Shown here: positions 6,805-9,817 of the stretch, piece by piece
How the letters are laid out: the number at the start of each line of letters is the position of its first letter
Position numbering within the stretch: the first letter of the stretch is position 1
Assembly: GCA_946631935.1 (NCBI GenBank)
Contig: CAMPAP010000139.1
Location: forward strand, 1 to 9,817
DNA from: an uncultured Lachnospiraceae bacterium
GTDB lineage: Bacteria; Bacillota; Clostridia; Lachnospirales; Lachnospiraceae
Reading direction: 5' to 3'
Length of the DNA stretch: 9,817 nucleotides
Notes under the pieces: model-generated
The model's input: the letters and a program-made list of their open reading frames with translations, nothing else
The model's database searches: none
Told to the model about the DNA's origin: nothing
Translations under genes and position numbers: made by a program

Positions 6805-6833
6805 AGTATAACCCATACAGGCTAAAAACAAAA
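6805..6833 (-). promoter_or_regulatory. Possible promoter of the DUF1653/5'-nucleotidase operon
   Basis: TATACT (6810-6805) is a good -10 on the minus strand. The -35 is poor: TTTTGT at 17 bases or TTGTTT at 15 bases. A small GGCCG/CGGCC hairpin (6754-6770) would lie in the leader just before the ribosome site. Confidence 0.35.
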
Positions 6834-6838
6834 GAATT

Positions 6839-7255
6839 TTACCTGATGATGCTGATACGGATGATGCACCTTTCATCTGCAAATCCAAGCCCTTCAAGGT
6901 CACTTATTATCCTGTTTTTTTCTTCATCGCTTATGCCGCAGAGCCTTCTGTGATGGATCTTAAGAGTGTAGACCCTGCTCAGATCTTCATCGGTTGTATG
7001 TGTAAGACTTACACCCGGATTATTGTAACCTGATTCATTCAGATAAGCTCTTGAAGAAACAACAAATTCATTTTCAAGAGGAGCGTAAAAATCATTGAGC
7101 TTTGCATTATCGTCCGTTCCAAGTCCTCTTGCCGTAACGGAAAAAATATAAAAAGCTGCAAGGATCACCAAAAGCGTTACCACAGCAAGGACTATCAGAT
7201 CTTTCCTGAATGCCTTTTTTAAGATTGCAATAAGATTTAACTTTACCATGTTCAT
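6839..7255 (-). CDS. Small membrane-anchored protein of unknown function
   Basis: I do not recognise this family. The protein has 138 residues: a basic N-terminus, a single hydrophobic helix at about 20-38 (LIVLAVVTLLVILAAFYIF), and a soluble remainder that by the positive-inside rule should face outward. The C-terminal 45 residues alternate strand- and helix-like stretches and contain two cysteines (C106, C130) that could pair outside the cell. No lipobox, catalytic motif or repeat is seen. I chose the ATG at 7255 because AGGAGG (7267-7262) is six bases upstream. The longer reading from 7312 begins against the T-run of the upstream terminator and lacks a ribosome site; the ATG at 7261 abuts the Shine-Dalgarno. 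It lies between the cyclase gene, from which a terminator separates it, and the DUF1653 gene 100 bases on. Confidence 0.72.
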   Translation of the reverse strand: MNMVKLNLIAILKKAFRKDLIVLAVVTLLVILAAFYIFSVTARGLGTDDNAKLNDFYAPLENEFVVSSRAYLNESGYNNPGVSLTHTTDEDLSRVYTLKIHHRRLCGISDEEKNRIISDLEGLGFADERCIIRISIIR

Positions 7256-7261
7256 GTCCAT

Positions 7262-7267
7262 CCTCCT
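7262..7267 (-). promoter_or_regulatory. Strong ribosome binding site deciding the start of the small membrane protein
   Basis: AGGAGG on the minus strand lies six bases before the ATG at 7255. The full AAGGAGGA is among the strongest Shine-Dalgarno matches in the window and excludes the upstream ATG at 7312. Confidence 0.75.
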
Positions 7268-7312
7268 TACACTTAAGATGATAGACCATGGCATGTGTAA
7301 TATTTTCCACAC

Positions 7313-7339
7313 AAAAAAATTCCCCGCATATGCGGGGAA
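7313..7339 (-). terminator. Rho-independent terminator of the diguanylate cyclase gene
   Basis: A perfect 20-base palindrome (7320-7339) folds as TTCCCCGC-ATAT-GCGGGGAA. On the minus strand it is followed by seven T (7319-7313). It lies about 20 bases after the cyclase stop. The plus strand has only a short A-run after it, so it is directional. Confidence 0.9.
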
Positions 7340-7358
7340 AAAGCACTAACAGTCTGAT

Positions 7359-8459
7359 TTATTGCTGCTGAACAGTGGAGGGCATAAGATATGCGGTTAC
7401 CTGGTTTCTTCCGTTATCCTTGGAAGCATAGACACCGGCATCGGCATACTTGAATGCCTCGGAAAATGTCACAGGGAAGGTGGTAGTAACGATACCGCAG
7501 CTGAAGGTCACTCTGCGGTCCGTAAATTTATATTTTATGGAACCGAATTTTTCACGGAGCATGTTCATATAATTAATATGGTCGTGATAATCTCCTCCGT
7601 CGAAAACGAATATAAATTCCTCTCCTCCGTATCTTCCAACCACGAGATTATCAACCATGTTCTTATTTACGGTATCTCCGAATTTCCACAAAACCACATC
7701 TCCGTTTTTATGTCCGTAGGTGTCATTTATACTCTTGAAGAAATCAAGATCAACAACCGCAAGAGAAACGGGATGCTCGGGTGTTGCGGACAAAAGGAAA
7801 AGATCAGCCTTTTCCTGGGCGTAGGGACGTGTGTGGAGATAAGTGAGCTGGTCTGTCTCGAGACGCATCCTGTAATCATCTTTTTTCTCATTGGCTTCAT
7901 AGATGATATCCTGCATCTCTTTGTTGTAGATGATGATGGTCCTGGAAACTATGGAAGCACATACAAGGACTATCATTACGACAACCATGCTTTCAAGATA
8001 ATAATTATATCTGTCCGGATACTGCATCATTTCGTAAAAAGCAGAAAGTCCCACCATGATTATGGAAAACACGGTGATGGTAAACAAAAGATGCATATCA
8101 TGGAAGACACTGCAGAAAAGCACGGCAAGAACCGGAAGGCACCAAAGACAGACATAATAACCGTTCCAAAAGGATACACATCCTGCTATAACCGCAAAAG
8201 CAAAAGAACAGACGCTGCACTTGGTGGCATTATCGTACTTCAGGGATCTGTTTACATACATTGCAGCGACGGATGCGCTCAAATTTATGACTGTCGGGAT
8301 AACGATCCTCAGTAAAACATATTTGGTATGGTCATAGGTTATGGAATCGATAACCGATCCGTATACAAAAATGATCAGACTTATGACCAGATCAAGTAAA
8401 GAGAGATGGAAAAATACTCTTATTATTTTATTTCTTGCAAGAGTCTCCGGTTTATTCAT
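7359..8459 (-). CDS. Membrane-bound GGDEF diguanylate cyclase
   Basis: This enzyme makes cyclic di-GMP from two GTP. The 366-residue protein has an N-terminal membrane region with about six hydrophobic segments (near 15-35, 48-67, 82-97, 103-118, 122-141, 157-176), then a short linker and a C-terminal GGDEF domain (about 200-358). The domain has DLDFFKSINDTYGHKNGD (237-254), including the metal-binding aspartate, and an intact GGEEF (278-282), so it should be active. The RxxD inhibitory site is absent: the matching residues 269-272 read VDNL. The leading segment reads DQLTYLHTR in place of the usual DxLTGLxNR. No named sensory domain was recognised in the membrane part. The ATG at 8459 has no Shine-Dalgarno, no better in-frame start is near, and a stop codon lies ten codons upstream. 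The gene has its own promoter and terminator, so it is monocistronic. Confidence 0.93.
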   Translation of the reverse strand: MNKPETLARNKIIRVFFHLSLLDLVISLIIFVYGSVIDSITYDHTKYVLLRIVIPTVINLSASVAAMYVNRSLKYDNATKCSVCSFAFAVIAGCVSFWNGYYVCLWCLPVLAVLFCSVFHDMHLLFTITVFSIIMVGLSAFYEMMQYPDRYNYYLESMVVVMIVLVCASIVSRTIIIYNKEMQDIIYEANEKKDDYRMRLETDQLTYLHTRPYAQEKADLFLLSATPEHPVSLAVVDLDFFKSINDTYGHKNGDVVLWKFGDTVNKNMVDNLVVGRYGGEEFIFVFDGGDYHDHINYMNMLREKFGSIKYKFTDRRVTFSCGIVTTTFPVTFSEAFKYADAGVYASKDNGRNQVTAYLMPSTVQQQ

Positions 8460-8465
8460 AATTAT

Positions 8466-8493
8466 TTCAATTTTAATATTTTAGTAGTAAAAT
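8466..8493 (+). promoter_or_regulatory. Possible weak promoter of the MATE gene
   Basis: TTCAAT (8466-8471) and TAAAAT (8488-8493) are 16 bases apart on the plus strand, overlapping the divergent cyclase promoter. The leader would be about 45 bases. The region is AT-rich, so this is tentative. Confidence 0.3.
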
Positions 8494-8498
8494 ATCAA
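8470..8498 (-). promoter_or_regulatory. Predicted sigma-A promoter of the cyclase gene, almost leaderless
   Basis: TTGATA (8498-8493) and TAAAAT (8475-8470) are separated by 17 bases on the minus strand. Transcription would start near 8463, four or five bases before the ATG at 8459. That agrees with the missing ribosome site. Confidence 0.5.
8476..8495. repeat. Perfect dyad in the cyclase/MATE divergent promoter region
   Basis: ATATTTTA-GTAG-TAAAATAT is a perfect eight-base inverted repeat around a four-base centre. It fills the 17-base spacer of the cyclase promoter and runs three bases into its -35. It also covers the possible -10 of the MATE gene. This is the position of a repressor site controlling both genes. 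Confidence 0.5.
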
Positions 8499-8545
8499 CC
8501 GATTAAAAACAAAAAAACACGGAAAATACAAGGAAAACCACATAG

Positions 8546-9817
8546 ATGAAGGATCTCACAAAAGGAAACCCCTTAAGGATAATATGTATGTTTTCACTTC
8601 CGATATTCATCGGATGTCTTTTTAATCTTGCATATTCCATTGCAGATATAAAGATCCTGGGATATTTTATCGGAAAAGATGCCCTGGCCGCAGCAGGATC
8701 CGTATCGGGGCTCTATGATTTTCTGAATTCCTTCATGATCGGTCTTACTAACGGCTTCGGAGTCATATGCGCTGTCCGCTACGGCGCTTCGGATATGGAA
8801 GGAACAAGGAAAGCTTTTTCCAACTCTCTTTTTCTTGCTTTTGTTTTTTCCGTTACCATATCGTCTCTGTGTCTGATATTTATGGATCCGGTGCTGATTA
8901 TCCTAAACGTCCCCATAAATGTATCATCGGATGCAAAAACATACATTTCGGTAATGATCACGGGTCTTGTTTTTTCCGCACTCTATAACTGCCTCGCCGC
9001 ATCTTTAAGAGCGGTCGGGGATGCGTTCACACCGCTTATCTTCCTGATACTTTCAACAGTCCTTAATATCCTTATGGACATACTTCTTGTTGGAAGCTTT
9101 AAGCTCGGTCCTTTCGGAGCTGCGCTTGCTACCGTAATAAGTCAGATCATCTGCGTCAGCGCCTGTTTTTTGTACACCTTCATCAGATATAAAAGGCTCC
9201 GCTTCAGAGCTTTTGAAATGATCCCCCGGGAAAAGAAGACATTAAGCTCTCTTATCTCCTCCGGAATATCAATGGCTCTCATGAGTTCCATGGTTGCTTT
9301 CGGAACTCTTTCTCTGCAAAGTGCCATAAACAAACTCGGAGATAATATCGTCGTTGCACACTCTGCCACAAGAAAGCTCTCGGGGATATACATGCTTCCC
9401 TTCGGTGTCTTTGGAACCGCAATGGCAACCTACAGCGGCCAGAATTACGGAGCCGGAAAAAAAGAACGTATCAAAGAGGGAATACGCATTACATTCATCA
9501 TCACATGTATCTACAGTCTTATCTGCGTGCTTGTAAGCTATACGGTCTGCCCCTATATCATCGAGGCGATCACATCCACAAATGAACCGGAGATCATAAA
9601 TAACGCGGTGCTGTATCAAAAATTCGATACTCTCTTCTACTTCGTTCCCGCAATAATCTCAATATACAGAAATTCACTCCAGGGAATGGGCGAGCACAGG
9701 CTGCCCGTTATATCGAGTTTCATGGAATTTGCGGGAAAGATTCTTATCCCGGTATCTTTGACACCTGTTTTAAAATACTGGGGAATAATCCTTTCAGAAC
9801 CCTTCGCGAGGGTCATA
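8546..9817 (+). CDS. MATE-family multidrug/cation antiporter, C-terminus missing
   Basis: This multi-pass inner-membrane transporter exports small cationic or polar compounds using a sodium or proton gradient. The frame is open from 8546 to the window edge, 424 codons; full proteins are about 440-460 residues, so only the end is missing. Family segments are TKGNPLRIICMFSLPIFIG (5-23), a DALAAAGSVSGLYDF stretch, SLRAVGDAFTPL in the middle of the first half, and GPFGAALATVISQ. In the second half AHSATRKLSGIYMLPFGVFG, then GQNYGAGKK, and SLQGMGEHRLPVISS give the expected internal twofold repeat. The start is preceded by AAGGA about eleven bases upstream, a loose spacing. It is divergent from the cyclase gene. 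The substrate is not predictable. Confidence 0.92.
   Translation, partial: MKDLTKGNPLRIICMFSLPIFIGCLFNLAYSIADIKILGYFIGKDALAAAGSVSGLYDFLNSFMIGLTNGFGVICAVRYGASDMEGTRKAFSNSLFLAFVFSVTISSLCLIFMDPVLIILNVPINVSSDAKTYISVMITGLVFSALYNCLAASLRAVGDAFTPLIFLILSTVLNILMDILLVGSFKLGPFGAALATVISQIICVSACFLYTFIRYKRLRFRAFEMIPREKKTLSSLISSGISMALMSSMVAFGTLSLQSAINKLGDNIVVAHSATRKLSGIYMLPFGVFGTAMATYSGQNYGAGKKERIKEGIRITFIITCIYSLICVLVSYTVCPYIIEAITSTNEPEIINNAVLYQKFDTLFYFVPAIISIYRNSLQGMGEHRLPVISSFMEFAGKILIPVSLTPVLKYWGIILSEPFARVI

Noticed and set aside
6796..6826. Possible terminator after the small membrane protein
   Set aside because: The arms pair poorly and no T-run follows on the minus strand; the stretch is better read as a promoter.
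7293..7310. GTGT...ACAC imperfect dyad as a Rex- or NrdR-like site
   Set aside because: The inner bases do not match those consensus sites and symmetry is incomplete.
7256..7312. N-terminal extension of the small membrane protein from the ATG at 7312
   Set aside because: It starts next to the terminator T-run, has no Shine-Dalgarno, and would place AGGAGG inside the coding region.
7362..8315. Long plus-strand open frame of 317 codons opposite the cyclase
   Set aside because: It is the antisense of a clear GGDEF protein, with no family features of its own and no ribosome site.

Overview
The window reads as ordinary chromosomal DNA of an anaerobic Bacillota, most likely a Lachnospiraceae member near Butyrivibrio. 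The basis is moderate G+C, strong AGGAG-type ribosome sites, long AT-rich promoters, and protein families typical of that group: a PEP mutase with a fused nucleotidyltransferase domain, a DUF1653 protein paired with a cN-I-type 5'-nucleotidase, peptidase T, and a MATE transporter. The placement rests on remembered family sequences and was not tested by a search. No tRNA, rRNA, CRISPR, insertion sequence or phage gene was seen.

Layout. Positions 1-1780 (minus) hold the start of a phosphonate-biosynthesis operon: PEP mutase (aepX/pepM), then 2-aminoethylphosphonate transaminase (phnW), which runs off the left edge. Phosphonopyruvate decarboxylase, the usual middle enzyme, is not between them. 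A 321-base divergent promoter region (1781-2101) separates this operon from a plus-strand PAP2-superfamily membrane enzyme (2102-2815). That gene meets peptidase T (2817-4028, minus) tail to tail with one base between the stop codons. Further right on the minus strand are a family 2 glycosyltransferase (4139-5167) with a clear terminator, a cytosolic 5'-nucleotidase (5260-6186), a DUF1653 protein with an extra C-terminal region (6214-6738), and a small membrane-anchored protein of unknown function (6839-7255). After a perfect-palindrome terminator comes a membrane diguanylate cyclase (7359-8459, minus). A MATE-family transporter (8546-9817, plus) is divergent from it and runs off the right edge.

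How the genes work together. AepX turns phosphoenolpyruvate into phosphonopyruvate, and PhnW would aminate phosphonoacetaldehyde to 2-aminoethylphosphonate, a common surface-glycan or lipid decoration. The PAP2-like enzyme and the glycosyltransferase suit an envelope theme, but no direct link is visible. The 5'-nucleotidase and DUF1653 genes are close enough to be co-transcribed. The cyclase and transporter share a divergent promoter region with a 20-base perfect dyad lying across the cyclase promoter spacer. The most unusual points are that the cyclase transcript is predicted to be almost leaderless, the cyclase lacks the inhibitory site, and the phosphonate operon is split from its decarboxylase. 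I see no clearly new multi-gene system here.
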